A stretch of 53,033 nt of DNA from contig JAZTWW010000022.1 in NCBI GenBank assembly GCA_045636065.1, positions 1-53,033 on the forward strand, written 5' to 3'. The translations under genes and the position numbers were made by a program. Origin of the DNA: RGIG5050 sp045636065. GTDB taxonomy: Bacteria; Verrucomicrobiota; Kiritimatiellia; RFP12; UBA1067. The notes beneath the pieces are model-generated. The model saw only the letters and a program-made list of their open reading frames with translations, did not search any database and was not told the DNA's origin. Below are positions 9,387 to 17,032 of the stretch, one piece after another (position 1 is the first letter of the stretch; each line of letters opens with the position of its first letter).

Positions 9387-10244
9387 ATGAAAGCGGGACT
9401 TTCCATCACGGCCGCCTTGGCGGCGCTCGCCGCCATAGCGCCCGCGCGCGCCCAGGACGGTGTGCAGATGCAGGGCGACGCGGCGGGAGAGAGGCTCTAT
9501 TCCGAGAAGTACTCGGCCATAGTGCAGCGCCTGCCGTTCGGGCCGGAGCCGTCCGGATTCGACCCCGACTCGCTTGTGACAAGCTCCTCCGCCAAGGGGG
9601 CCGAGCAGCCGGGATCGGAGGAGGTGCAGCTCGCCGAGGAGCAGAACGCCCTTGCTACGGGGGTGAAGGTCGGCATCATAAACGTGTCGCTTGACGGGAC
9701 GGCCTATGTCGGCTTCACCGATTCGACGGTAAATCCGCCCCGCAACTACTACATCAGGCTCGGCGACACGCAGGGCGACTGGACCGTGAAGGGCGTCGAC
9801 GGCGACAAGCGCGAGGCTACGCTCAAGAAGAAGGATGTCGAGGTCACCTTGAGGCTCGGCGGCGGTCTGGGCGGAAGTGCTGCCGATTCGATCAAGGCCT
9901 CGCCGGAGGCCACGGGGGCCGCCGCGGCCATGAGATCGGGGCTTGCCTCCTCGGGCGCCAAGCCGCAGGACGGCGTTTCGAGCGCCCGCCAGAAGCTTGC
10001 CGCAAGAAGGGCGCAGAGGGAGGCGGACGATGCCGAGGCAAAGGCCGAGCGTGCTGCTGCAGAGGCCCGCGCCGCCGAGGCGATGGCCCGCGCCGAGGCC
10101 GACCGCGCGGCTATGCGCGAGCAGCTTTCGGCCCTTTCGGAGAGCTTGAGGCAGGAACGCGAGGAGCGTGAAAGGCGCGAGCGCGAAGAGGCCGAGATGA
10201 GGATGCAAAGCGACGTCCAGGAAGAGGAGTCTTCAGAGGAATAG
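9387..10244 (+). CDS. Secreted protein of unknown function with C-terminal coiled coil
   Basis: A 285-residue protein. The ATG at 9387 gives a typical Sec signal peptide (residues 1-23, ending in PARAQ), whereas a GTG at 9378 would only add three residues. The mature half before residue 170 is a mixed region without a motif I recognise. From about residue 195 to the end it is a long alanine/glutamate/arginine heptad region with almost no helix breakers, predicted to be a coiled coil. It probably lies in the periplasm or envelope. It follows gpsA within a few bases, so it is likely co-transcribed. No function is assigned. Confidence 0.65.
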   Translation: MKAGLSITAALAALAAIAPARAQDGVQMQGDAAGERLYSEKYSAIVQRLPFGPEPSGFDPDSLVTSSSAKGAEQPGSEEVQLAEEQNALATGVKVGIINVSLDGTAYVGFTDSTVNPPRNYYIRLGDTQGDWTVKGVDGDKREATLKKKDVEVTLRLGGGLGGSAADSIKASPEATGAAAAMRSGLASSGAKPQDGVSSARQKLAARRAQREADDAEAKAERAAAEARAAEAMARAEADRAAMREQLSALSESLRQEREERERREREEAEMRMQSDVQEEESSEE

Positions 10245-10267
10245 TTCCAGGAAACGGAGTGACGGAA

Positions 10268-10642
10268 ATGGAGATTGTTTCAACCGAAAATGCGCCAAAG
10301 GCGCTTGGTCCGTATTCGCAGGCTATCGTGGCGGGGGGATTCGTCTTCTGCTCGGGCCAGATTCCGATCAACCCGGCGACGGGCGCCATCGAGGCGGTGA
10401 CGATCGAGGATCAGACGAGGCAGTCGATAACGAACCTTAGCAACGTCCTTGAGGCGGCGGGGCTTTCGCTCGCCAACGTGGTGAAGACGACAGTCTTCAT
10501 CAAGGACATGAACGATTTCGCGGCGCTCAACAAGGTGTATGCCGAGATGTTCGGCGACACGAAGCCGGCAAGGAGCTGCGTCGAGGTGGCGAGGCTCCCC
10601 AAGGATGTGAAAGTCGAGATCGAGTGCATAGCGGCAAGATAG
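10268..10642 (+). CDS. ridA: RidA family enamine/imine deaminase
   Basis: A 124-residue protein of the YjgF/YER057c/UK114 family, which hydrolyses reactive enamine and imine intermediates made by PLP enzymes. It shows the family N-terminus STENAPKALGPYSQA, then FCSGQIPINPATG, and the C-terminal signature RSCVEVARLPKDVKVEIE with the conserved arginine of the active site. I prefer the ATG at 10268, eight bases after CGGAG, to the in-frame GTG at 10259, because homologues begin at this point. The stop overlaps the following rsmB start by 19 bases. Confidence 0.92.
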   Translation: MEIVSTENAPKALGPYSQAIVAGGFVFCSGQIPINPATGAIEAVTIEDQTRQSITNLSNVLEAAGLSLANVVKTTVFIKDMNDFAALNKVYAEMFGDTKPARSCVEVARLPKDVKVEIECIAAR

Positions 10643-11823
10643 CCAATTCGCGCCGGACAGCGGCCTTCATAGTCGCAAGATGGCTGGCTGAGGGGGCGTT
10701 CCCCTCCGAGCTCCTGCCGGACGGCGGGGCGGACCGCGCATTCATCCAGGATGCGGTGTACACCGTCGTCAGGCGCTTGAGGCCGCTCAAGTTCGCCATC
10801 GGCAGGCTTATGGACAGGTGGCCCAAGGGCGAGCTTGAAGCTCTCCTCTACGTGGGGGCCGCGCAGATACTCTACATGGACTCCGTCCCCGACTACGCGG
10901 CAGTCAACGAGACGGTCGAGGCCGCGAAGGCGAGCGGCGGCAGGAAGCGCCTCGACGGGGTGGTGAACGGAGTCTTGAGATCGCTCTTGAGGCGCAAGGC
11001 CGAAATCGCGGCCGAGATCGCAAAGTCGCCTCTCGCACTACGCGAGAGCTATCCCGACTGGCTTGCGGCGAGGTGGGTTGCGCGGTACGGGGCTGAGAAG
11101 GCGGAGAAGCTCGCCAAATGGCACAACGAGCCTGCGGAGACGTTTCTTGCCTACCCTGACGGGCGGTATGGGAAGCTGCCGCGCGGAGAGAAGGTGCAAG
11201 AGAGGGAAGGTTTCGCCAAAGGGGCGTTCATGGTCCAGGATCCGGCCACGAAGGCCGTCGTCGATCTTCTGGACGTGAAGCCCGGCATGAGAGTTCTCGA
11301 TTTCTGCGCGGCGCCAGGCGGCAAGACGATCCAGATCGCATGGCGGATGAAGGGCGAAGGAAGGCTTGTAGCGCAGGAGGTTAAGCCGAAGCGGCTCAGG
11401 CGGCTTAAGGAGAACCTTTCGCGCATGGGCATGGAATGGGTCGAGACGGTGCCGTCGCTGGAGATCCCCGCTCAAGGCGGCGGCACGTTCGAGCGCGTTC
11501 TCGTGGATGCGCCTTGCTCCAACTCGGGCGTCATAAGGCGGCGGCCGGACGTGAGATGGCGTCTTGATGCCGGGCATCTCGCCGAGGCGGTGAAGCTCCA
11601 GGGCTCGATACTTGCGCGCGCTGCGGGATTTGTCGCCCCCGGAGGGCTTCTCGTCTATGCTACATGCTCGAACGAGCCGGAGGAGAACGGCCTCAGGATA
11701 GATGATTTTCTCGCAAGCCCGGAAGGAGCCCGCTTCAGGGAAGTCGGAAGGCATGAAAGCCTTCCTGTCGATACCGGGTTCGACGGGGCGTTCGCATGCG
11801 CCTTGAAGGCGGAGGAGAGCTGA
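10624..11823 (+). CDS. rsmB: 16S rRNA m5C967 methyltransferase RsmB-like
   Basis: An SAM-dependent RNA cytosine-C5 methyltransferase of 399 residues. The N-terminal third (about 1-135) is the NusB-like RNA-binding domain, with the pattern DAVYTVVRRLRPL and VPDYAAVNETV. The SAM motif VLDFCAAPGGKT follows. The two catalytic cysteines are visible: Cys298 in DAPCSNSG and Cys348 in YATCSNEPEEN. The start is a GTG at 10624 inside the end of ridA, an unusually long 19-base overlap. Assignment to position 967 rests on the NusB-like domain; another NOL1/NOP2/sun target is possible. It is coupled to nth downstream. Confidence 0.88.
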   Translation: MHSGKIANSRRTAAFIVARWLAEGAFPSELLPDGGADRAFIQDAVYTVVRRLRPLKFAIGRLMDRWPKGELEALLYVGAAQILYMDSVPDYAAVNETVEAAKASGGRKRLDGVVNGVLRSLLRRKAEIAAEIAKSPLALRESYPDWLAARWVARYGAEKAEKLAKWHNEPAETFLAYPDGRYGKLPRGEKVQEREGFAKGAFMVQDPATKAVVDLLDVKPGMRVLDFCAAPGGKTIQIAWRMKGEGRLVAQEVKPKRLRRLKENLSRMGMEWVETVPSLEIPAQGGGTFERVLVDAPCSNSGVIRRRPDVRWRLDAGHLAEAVKLQGSILARAAGFVAPGGLLVYATCSNEPEENGLRIDDFLASPEGARFREVGRHESLPVDTGFDGAFACALKAEES

Positions 11824-12479
11824 TGGAGCTCAAGGACGTGCCGGAGGTCGAGAGGCTTCTCAAGCGCGAGTTCAACGCGCATCCAAGCCCTATAATCGAG
11901 CTTATAGAGGCGCAGACGAAGGATCCCTTCTGCGTTCTCGTGGGGACGATCCTCTCCGCGCGGACGAAGGACGCCTGCACGGCAGGTGCGGTGAGGCGTC
12001 TTTTTGCAGCCAAGGAGGGGGATGTGTTCTCGCCCCGCGATCTTGAAAGGCTGCCTGTCGAGGAGATCGAAAGGCTCATCTACCCGGTCGGCTTCTACCG
12101 CGACAAGGCGCGCCACCTGAAGGCGCTTCCGGGAACGCTGAAGGAGAAGTTCGCGGGGAAGCTTCCCAAAACGGTGGAGGAGCTTTGCCTTCTTCCGGGA
12201 GTCGGGCGCAAGACGGCGAATCTCACCGTGGCCGTCGGTTTCGGCCTTCCCGCCATATGCGTGGATGTTCACGTCCATAGGATCTCCAACAGGCTCGGTT
12301 TCGTCAAGACGAAGACGCCCCTTGAGACGGAGATGGCCCTAAGGGCGAAGCTCCCGGAGAAGTACTGGATGTCGTGGAACTCCATATTCGTGAGTTTCGG
12401 CCAGACGCGCTGCTCTCCGCGCTCGCCAAAATGCGACGGCTGCCCGATTTCCCGCTTCTGCCCCTCCTGCAAAACCTAA
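11823..12479 (+). CDS. nth: Endonuclease III
   Basis: A bifunctional DNA glycosylase/AP lyase for oxidised pyrimidines in base excision repair, 218 residues. The helix-hairpin-helix LPGVGRKTAN carries the catalytic Lys130, and VDVHVHR carries the catalytic Asp148. The C-terminus has the four cysteines of the [4Fe-4S] cluster with C-x6-C-x2-C-x5-C spacing. The ATG at 11823 overlaps the rsmB stop (TGATG), so the two are coupled. The last residues after the cluster are very short, as is common in this family. It appears to end the operon, since a strong promoter follows 40 bases later. Confidence 0.94.
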   Translation: MELKDVPEVERLLKREFNAHPSPIIELIEAQTKDPFCVLVGTILSARTKDACTAGAVRRLFAAKEGDVFSPRDLERLPVEEIERLIYPVGFYRDKARHLKALPGTLKEKFAGKLPKTVEELCLLPGVGRKTANLTVAVGFGLPAICVDVHVHRISNRLGFVKTKTPLETEMALRAKLPEKYWMSWNSIFVSFGQTRCSPRSPKCDGCPISRFCPSCKT

Positions 12480-12515
12480 ACGCGGGCACTTTGACCATTT
12501 CTTGGAAAATTCCGC

Positions 12516-12544
12516 TTGCACATAAGAGACGTTTGTGGTAGAAT
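12516..12544 (+). promoter_or_regulatory. Promoter for the DUF4190-type membrane protein
   Basis: A -35 TTGCAC (12516-12521), a 17-base spacer ending in TGG, and a -10 TAGAAT (12539-12544) form a strong extended -10 promoter. It is followed by a leader of about 65 bases and a good ribosome site, AAAGGAGAG at 12601-12609. Confidence 0.75.
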
Positions 12545-12614
12545 GATTTTCATACGTTTTTCTTTCCTCCGCGTGGAGGAATGGGCGTATGAAATTGAAA
12601 AAAGGAGAGATAAA

Positions 12615-12881
12615 ATGGGCGTTGCATCACTCGTTCTTGGTATAATCACAGCCATCATCTGCTGGATTCCCTGCTTCAGCTGGTTCGCCGTTCTGCCTGC
12701 AATCGTCGGCATCGTTCTGGGCGCCTGCGCGATCAAGGTCGCCAAGCAGAACAACGGACAGGGCAAGGGCATCGCAATCGCTGGTCTCGTGCTCAGCATC
12801 ATCGCGCTCATCATTGCCATCATCTGGATTATCATCTGCGCCGCAGCGGCTGCTTCGACCACCACATATGGCATCTACTAA
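12615..12881 (+). CDS. Small DUF4190-like membrane protein
   Basis: An 88-residue, very hydrophobic protein with two or three membrane segments (about residues 3-42 and 55-80). They are separated by a short basic loop, KVAKQNNGQGKGIAIAGLVL, that matches the DUF4190 pattern. Family members occur widely, often beside DUF2752 or TM2 proteins, and their function is unknown. The ATG at 12615 follows AAAGGAGAG by five bases; frames opening at 12516 or 12544 would begin in the promoter region. The gene has its own promoter and terminator, so it is a single-gene unit. Confidence 0.8.
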   Translation: MGVASLVLGIITAIICWIPCFSWFAVLPAIVGIVLGACAIKVAKQNNGQGKGIAIAGLVLSIIALIIAIIWIIICAAAAASTTTYGIY

Positions 12882-12899
12882 GGTCTGGCGATAAGCCAA

Positions 12900-12950
12900 A
12901 AAGAAATCGGCTTGTGGACGTCATGCGTCTGCAGGCCGATTTTCTTTGTC
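12900..12950 (+). terminator. Rho-independent terminator after the DUF4190-like gene
   Basis: The arm at 12900-12914 pairs with 12932-12947 with one bulge and a G-T pair, and an inner GACG/CGTC stem (12917-12920 with 12926-12929) extends the hairpin. The A-rich left arm and T-rich right arm (TTTTCTTTGTCTT) suggest that it can work in both directions. Confidence 0.7.
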
Positions 12951-12960
12951 TTGGTGGTAC

Positions 12961-13311
12961 ATGTACAGAACGACAAACAGATGGTTGCTTGCAGCGTTTG
13001 CGCTGCTCGCGGCGGGGATAGTCGTAAACTATTGTTTCGGCTCGGCAAGGTGCGCTGCCACGTACGTTTTCGGCAAGGAGTGCATGCTCTGCGGGTGCAC
13101 CAGGGACTTTTTCACCCTGTTGCACGGCGGCGGCAGGTTCCTGAATCCGGCAAGTCCGTACGTGTTCCCCATTCTTGCGCTCGAGACTGTATGGCGGGTT
13201 GTCTTTTCTTTTGCTAAAGCCCCTCGCGCCCTGGTGGTGTCCGACATCGTTCTGCATGCGGCGCTGGGAGTGTTCGTCTTTGTTGCGAACATTGTCGTGT
13301 TGATCCGTTAG
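12961..13311 (+). CDS. Small DUF2752-like membrane protein
   Basis: A 116-residue protein with hydrophobic segments at about residues 9-28, 64-82 and 92-113. Between them it has the DUF2752 hallmark ECMLCGCTRDFF, corresponding to the C-x2-CG-x-TR motif of that family. Its role is unknown; the cysteines could bind a metal or form a disulfide. The ATG at 12961 follows closely after the terminator of the previous gene. No promoter or strong ribosome site is obvious, so expression may rely on read-through. An in-frame TTG at 12946 would overlap the terminator. Confidence 0.7.
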   Translation: MYRTTNRWLLAAFALLAAGIVVNYCFGSARCAATYVFGKECMLCGCTRDFFTLLHGGGRFLNPASPYVFPILALETVWRVVFSFAKAPRALVVSDIVLHAALGVFVFVANIVVLIR

Positions 13312-13341
13312 GTTTTACCATTTCCGTTTGCCGAATAGTGC

Positions 13342-13370
13342 TTGACAAACGGCGCGGAATATTGTATATT
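13342..13370 (+). promoter_or_regulatory. Promoter for the RRM RNA-binding protein gene
   Basis: A perfect -35 TTGACA (13342-13347), a 17-base spacer, and a -10 TATATT (13365-13370). A leader of about 70 bases follows, in which GCCGA (13388-13392) can pair with TCGGC (13413-13417). This is among the strongest promoters in the window. Confidence 0.8.
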
Positions 13371-13448
13371 GTCACATTGTTGACTTCGCCGAGGCGGGTG
13401 CCGGAGCGTAGATCGGCAAACAGAAGAGTTGTTAGAAGGACAAGAAAG

Positions 13449-13787
13449 ATGGATATCTATGTTGGTAACCTGGCTTACGCCACGACTGACGATGGTCTAA
13501 AGAATGCGTTCGCGGCGTTCGGCGAAGTTACCTCGGCACGTGTGGTGACCGATCGTATGACCGGCCGTTCCAAGGGCTTTGGCTTCGTCGAGATGCCCAA
13601 CGCCGATCAGGCAAATGCGGCCATCGCCGCCCTCAACGGACAGCCTCTCGACGGGCGCCCCGTTCGCGTCAACGAGTCCCAGCCCAAGCCCCGCGAGGAG
13701 CGTCGCGGCGGATATCGCGGCGGCGGACGCGGCGGCTACGGCCGTGATCGCGATCGCGGCTACGACCGTGGCGACACGAGGTGGTAA
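13449..13787 (+). CDS. RNA-binding protein with one RRM domain and a Gly/Arg tail
   Basis: A 112-residue single-RRM protein of the bacterial/cyanobacterial Rbp type. RNP2 is IYVGNLAY at residues 3-10 and RNP1 is GRSKGFGFVEM in the middle. The RRM ends near residue 80 and is followed by an arginine/glycine/tyrosine/aspartate-rich disordered tail resembling RGG boxes. Such proteins bind single-stranded RNA, and some respond to cold. The ATG at 13449 lies after a purine-rich leader, AGAAGGACAAGAAAG. It has its own strong promoter and its own terminator, so it is transcribed alone and probably abundantly. Confidence 0.92.
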   Translation: MDIYVGNLAYATTDDGLKNAFAAFGEVTSARVVTDRMTGRSKGFGFVEMPNADQANAAIAALNGQPLDGRPVRVNESQPKPREERRGGYRGGGRGGYGRDRDRGYDRGDTRW

Positions 13788-13813
13788 CGGCCTTTGATGG
13801 TCGCAATGGAGTG

Positions 13814-13848
13814 CCCCGACCGGTGACGGCCGGGGTTGCTTTTTCTTT
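13814..13848 (+). terminator. Rho-independent terminator after the RRM gene
   Basis: A nine-base stem (13814-13822 with 13827-13835, one A-C mismatch) with a GTGA tetraloop is followed by TTGCTTTTTCTTT. It separates the RRM gene from ispE, whose ATG lies 10 bases after the T-tract. Transcription of ispE may therefore depend on read-through or on a promoter I cannot see. Confidence 0.85.
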
Positions 13849-13858
13849 GGGGGGCGCG

Positions 13859-14764
13859 ATGCAGATCGAAGCGTATGCAAAGGTTAATCTGACGCTTGAA
13901 GTCCTTGGAACGAGGCCGGACGGCTACCATGACTTGAGAAGCGTCGTGGCGCTGGTTGACGTGGCGGATTCCATATCCCTTAAGGAGGCGGACGCGATGT
14001 CGTGCAGGATGTCCTCCGAGGGTGGCTCGTCCTTCAACATAGACATGTCCAGCATGGGGGCGATGGAGGACAATCTCGCTGTAAAGGCGGCGCGGTTCAT
14101 GCAGGGGCTTTCAGGATGCGGATGGGATCTTGCCATATCGATCGTAAAGCGCATCCCCTTAGGCGGCGGGCTCGGGGGCGGAAGCGCCGATGCGGCGGCC
14201 GTCATCCTAGCTCTCGAAAAGATGTGGCATACGGGTCTTGAGAGCGGAGTTCTCGCCGCAAAGTCGGCGGTTGTCGGAAGCGACGTTCCGGCGCTCGTTC
14301 TCGCGGGCTCGCTCGGATCGATGGTTGTCATGGAAGGGCGCGGCGAGAGGGTCTCTCCTCTCAAGGCGGCGTTGCCGTCCCCCGTCTGGCTCGTTCTTGC
14401 GAATCCGGGCGTATTCTCGAGTACGCCGCGCGTATTCAAGGAGTGCCGCGTATCGCGCGACGCGGCGGACATGTCGGTTCTCGAAAGGATGGAGAGGGCC
14501 GTTTCGGCAGGGGATCCGGCCGGAATCGCGGCGGCGCTCCAGAACGACCTTTCCCAAAGCGCGATGGATATCTACCCCGAGATAGCGCGCGCCAGAGACG
14601 CGCTTATGGAGGAAGGGGCATTGGGCGCGCAGGTAAGCGGCAGCGGGGCGACGGTGTTCGCCGTCGCTACCTCCAAGGCGGATGCACGCTCTATAGAGGC
14701 GGGCGCAATAAGGCGGGGCTTCAAGGCGACGGCGGCAAGGCTTGTCTCAAATATGAAAGGATGA
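13859..14764 (+). CDS. ispE: 4-diphosphocytidyl-2-C-methyl-D-erythritol kinase IspE
   Basis: A GHMP kinase that phosphorylates CDP-methylerythritol in the non-mevalonate (MEP) isoprenoid pathway. The N-terminal signature is AYAKVNLTLEVLGTRPDGYH. The phosphate-binding loop PLGGGLGGGSADAA is near residue 100, and GSDVPALVLAGS follows with the conserved aspartate. SGSGATVFAV is the third GHMP motif. The length of 301 residues is normal. The ATG at 13859 fits homologues, and a run of G at 13849-13854 may serve as ribosome site. It indicates use of the MEP rather than the mevalonate pathway. Confidence 0.93.
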   Translation: MQIEAYAKVNLTLEVLGTRPDGYHDLRSVVALVDVADSISLKEADAMSCRMSSEGGSSFNIDMSSMGAMEDNLAVKAARFMQGLSGCGWDLAISIVKRIPLGGGLGGGSADAAAVILALEKMWHTGLESGVLAAKSAVVGSDVPALVLAGSLGSMVVMEGRGERVSPLKAALPSPVWLVLANPGVFSSTPRVFKECRVSRDAADMSVLERMERAVSAGDPAGIAAALQNDLSQSAMDIYPEIARARDALMEEGALGAQVSGSGATVFAVATSKADARSIEAGAIRRGFKATAARLVSNMKG

Positions 14765-14772
14765 GAGCCAAA

Positions 14773-15600
14773 ATGAGAATATGCTTAAAAAAGATCGCGT
14801 TCACTTTCGTAGCGCTCGCCTCGGCGATGGCTGCGCATGCCGTTTCGCCCCTAGGGACGAACGACGTGGCAAGGCTCAGCGAGGCGCGCATATTCATGAA
14901 CGATGCGCGCGAGGTGCTTCCTTACAGGGTCTACATCCCGGAGGACCTCAAGCCCGAGGAGAAGGTTCCTCTTGTAATATTCCTCCACGGAAGCGGCGAG
15001 TGCGGCGTCGACAACATGAAGCAGATGCTCTGGGGTCCGGATGCGATGATGGCGTACTCGCGCGCGAAGAAGACGCCTGTTATAATAGTGGCGCCGCAGT
15101 GCCCGCCCGGCGAGGTGTGGGCGCCTCTCTTCTGGCAGGCTGGTGCAGCCAAGCCGGCAAAGACGCAGGCGAAGATGGGGCGGCTTGTCAAGGAGCTTGC
15201 GGAAAAGTGCATAGCCACGATGCCCGTCGACAAGGACAGGGTCCTTCTCACCGGGCTTTCGCTGGGCGGCTACGGCGTATGGGACATCCTCTGGCGCGAT
15301 CCAGACATGTTCGCCGCGGCGATGCCCATATGCGGGGGCGGATATCACGAGACGTGCAAGAGGTTCGCGAAGGTTCCTGTGTGGGTGTTTCACGGGGAGA
15401 AGGATCCAAACGTACCGGTGAAGCTGTCTCGCGCGATGGTGGCCGAACTCTGGAAACTCGACGCTCCCGTAAGGTACCGCGAGCTTACGGACGCAGGCCA
15501 CGCCGTGTGGAACGCCGCCTACCGCGACGATGGCGTTCTCAAGTGGTTCTTTTCGCAGCGCCGCAAGCCGTACGTCCCGCCGGGTTCGGTGTACTTCTGA
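14773..15600 (+). CDS. Secreted alpha/beta-hydrolase, esterase/feruloyl-esterase-like
   Basis: A 275-residue protein with a Sec signal peptide (about residues 1-23, ending AAHA), so it is exported. The fold is alpha/beta-hydrolase. The oxyanion region is FLHGSGECG, the nucleophile is Ser163 in GLSLGGYG, the acid is Asp211 in HGEKDPNVP, and the base is His243 in DAGHAVW. This pattern is typical of LpqC/polyhydroxybutyrate-depolymerase or carbohydrate-esterase-like enzymes that release esters from polysaccharides. The natural substrate is unknown. I prefer the ATG at 14773, eleven bases after AAAGGA, to an in-frame ATG at 14761 that overlaps the ispE stop. Confidence 0.82.
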   Translation: MRICLKKIAFTFVALASAMAAHAVSPLGTNDVARLSEARIFMNDAREVLPYRVYIPEDLKPEEKVPLVIFLHGSGECGVDNMKQMLWGPDAMMAYSRAKKTPVIIVAPQCPPGEVWAPLFWQAGAAKPAKTQAKMGRLVKELAEKCIATMPVDKDRVLLTGLSLGGYGVWDILWRDPDMFAAAMPICGGGYHETCKRFAKVPVWVFHGEKDPNVPVKLSRAMVAELWKLDAPVRYRELTDAGHAVWNAAYRDDGVLKWFFSQRRKPYVPPGSVYF

Positions 15601-15612
15601 GCCAATATTCTC

Positions 15613-15641
15613 TTGCCTAAGGGCACGGGATTTGGTATCAT
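15613..15641 (+). promoter_or_regulatory. Promoter for hom
   Basis: A -35 TTGCCT (15613-15618), a 17-base spacer ending in TTTGG, and a -10 TATCAT (15636-15641) with an extended TGG. The hom start with its GGAGG ribosome site lies 40 bases downstream. Confidence 0.65.
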
Positions 15642-15681
15642 ATATCCATTTCGGAGCGGGATTGCACCCATGGAGGCGGAT

Positions 15682-16980
15682 ATGAAGAGAATAGGCGTGG
15701 GAATATTGGGCTTCGGCACCGTTGGCGCCGGAGTGGCCGATTGCATATCCAGGAACAGCGCCGTGATCTCCGCGCGCATGGGCATCGAGCTTGAGCTAAA
15801 GTGGATCGCAGATCTAGACATAACATCCGATAGAGGCGTAAAGGTCGATCCCGCGATCCTTACCGTAGATGCCCAGAAGGTTATAGCCGACCCCGAGGTG
15901 AAGATAGTAGTCGAGACGATAGGCGGATGCGGCGTGGCGCGGAAATTCGTCATGGAGGCGCTAAATGCCGGCAAGTCCGTCGTCACCGCCAACAAGAAGC
16001 TCCTCGCGGAGCATGGCGCAGAGATATTCGACACGGCCGCGAAGAATGGGGTGGACATCTACTTCGGCGCATCCGTCGGAGGCGGCATACCCATAATCCG
16101 CAGCCTCCGCGAGGGATTGAGCGGCAATGAGATCGAATCGATCCACGGCATACTCAACGGCACCTGCAACTACATCCTTACGCGGATGGAGACGGAGGGC
16201 CGCCCGTTCGACGAGGTCCTCGCCGATGCGCAGCGCCTCGGATACGCCGAGGCCGACCCGTCCCTCGACATCGACGGCTTCGACACGGCCCACAAGGCCT
16301 GCATCCTCGCGGCGCTGGCCTATGGCTTCCAGCCGACGCTCGACCAGGTGCAGGTGGAAGGCATAAGGAACCTCAACGCCATCGACGTCAAGTGCGCGGC
16401 CGACTTCGGCTGCCGCATAAAGCTTCTTGCGGTTGTCGCCAGGATGGGCAGCGAGATCGAGGTGGGCGTCCACCCGACGCTCGTGCCGGTGGACCATATG
16501 CTCGCGAGCGTCAACGGAGTCTTCAACGCCGCGATGATACGCGGCGACATGGTTGGCGACACGCTCTACTACGGGCGCGGGGCCGGGCGCTCGCCGACGG
16601 CATCCACGGTCGTCGCGGATATAGTCGACATAGCCCGCAGCATCGCCGCCGGCCACACGCGCTATGCGAGGGCTGTCCCCGTCTACGGCGAGGGCAGGAC
16701 GAAGCTCAAGGCCGCAGGCGACATCGTAAGCCGTTTCTACGTGCGCTTCAACGTGGCCGACCGCGCCGGAAGCTGCGCAACGATGGCGACGATCCTCGCC
16801 CGCCACGGCGTATCGATATCGGCCGCGCTCCAGAAGCCTTTCGCGGAGGACGCCAAGGGGTTCACGACGGTCGTCATGCTTATGCACCCCTCGGAGGCTA
16901 AGTCGCTTGACGCCGCCCTGCGCGAGATCTACAAAACCGGCATCCTCGCGGAGATGCCCGTCAGGCTGCGAATGCTCTGA
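15682..16980 (+). CDS. hom: Homoserine dehydrogenase
   Basis: It reduces aspartate semialdehyde to homoserine at the branch to threonine and methionine. The 432-residue protein has a Rossmann motif GILGFGTVGAGVA at residues 7-19, the substrate-domain signature ADPSLDIDGFDTAHKACILA near residue 200, and a C-terminal ACT domain from about residue 350 beginning YVRFNVADRAGSCATM. The ACT domain suggests threonine feedback control. GGAGG at 15672-15676 supports the ATG at 15682 over an in-frame ATG at 15670. No aspartokinase is fused or adjacent. Confidence 0.93.
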   Translation: MKRIGVGILGFGTVGAGVADCISRNSAVISARMGIELELKWIADLDITSDRGVKVDPAILTVDAQKVIADPEVKIVVETIGGCGVARKFVMEALNAGKSVVTANKKLLAEHGAEIFDTAAKNGVDIYFGASVGGGIPIIRSLREGLSGNEIESIHGILNGTCNYILTRMETEGRPFDEVLADAQRLGYAEADPSLDIDGFDTAHKACILAALAYGFQPTLDQVQVEGIRNLNAIDVKCAADFGCRIKLLAVVARMGSEIEVGVHPTLVPVDHMLASVNGVFNAAMIRGDMVGDTLYYGRGAGRSPTASTVVADIVDIARSIAAGHTRYARAVPVYGEGRTKLKAAGDIVSRFYVRFNVADRAGSCATMATILARHGVSISAALQKPFAEDAKGFTTVVMLMHPSEAKSLDAALREIYKTGILAEMPVRLRML

Positions 16981-17032
16981 CGGAGCCGTAGAGGAACCAA
17001 ACGAATTCAAACTAGAGTCCATGGAGATTGGA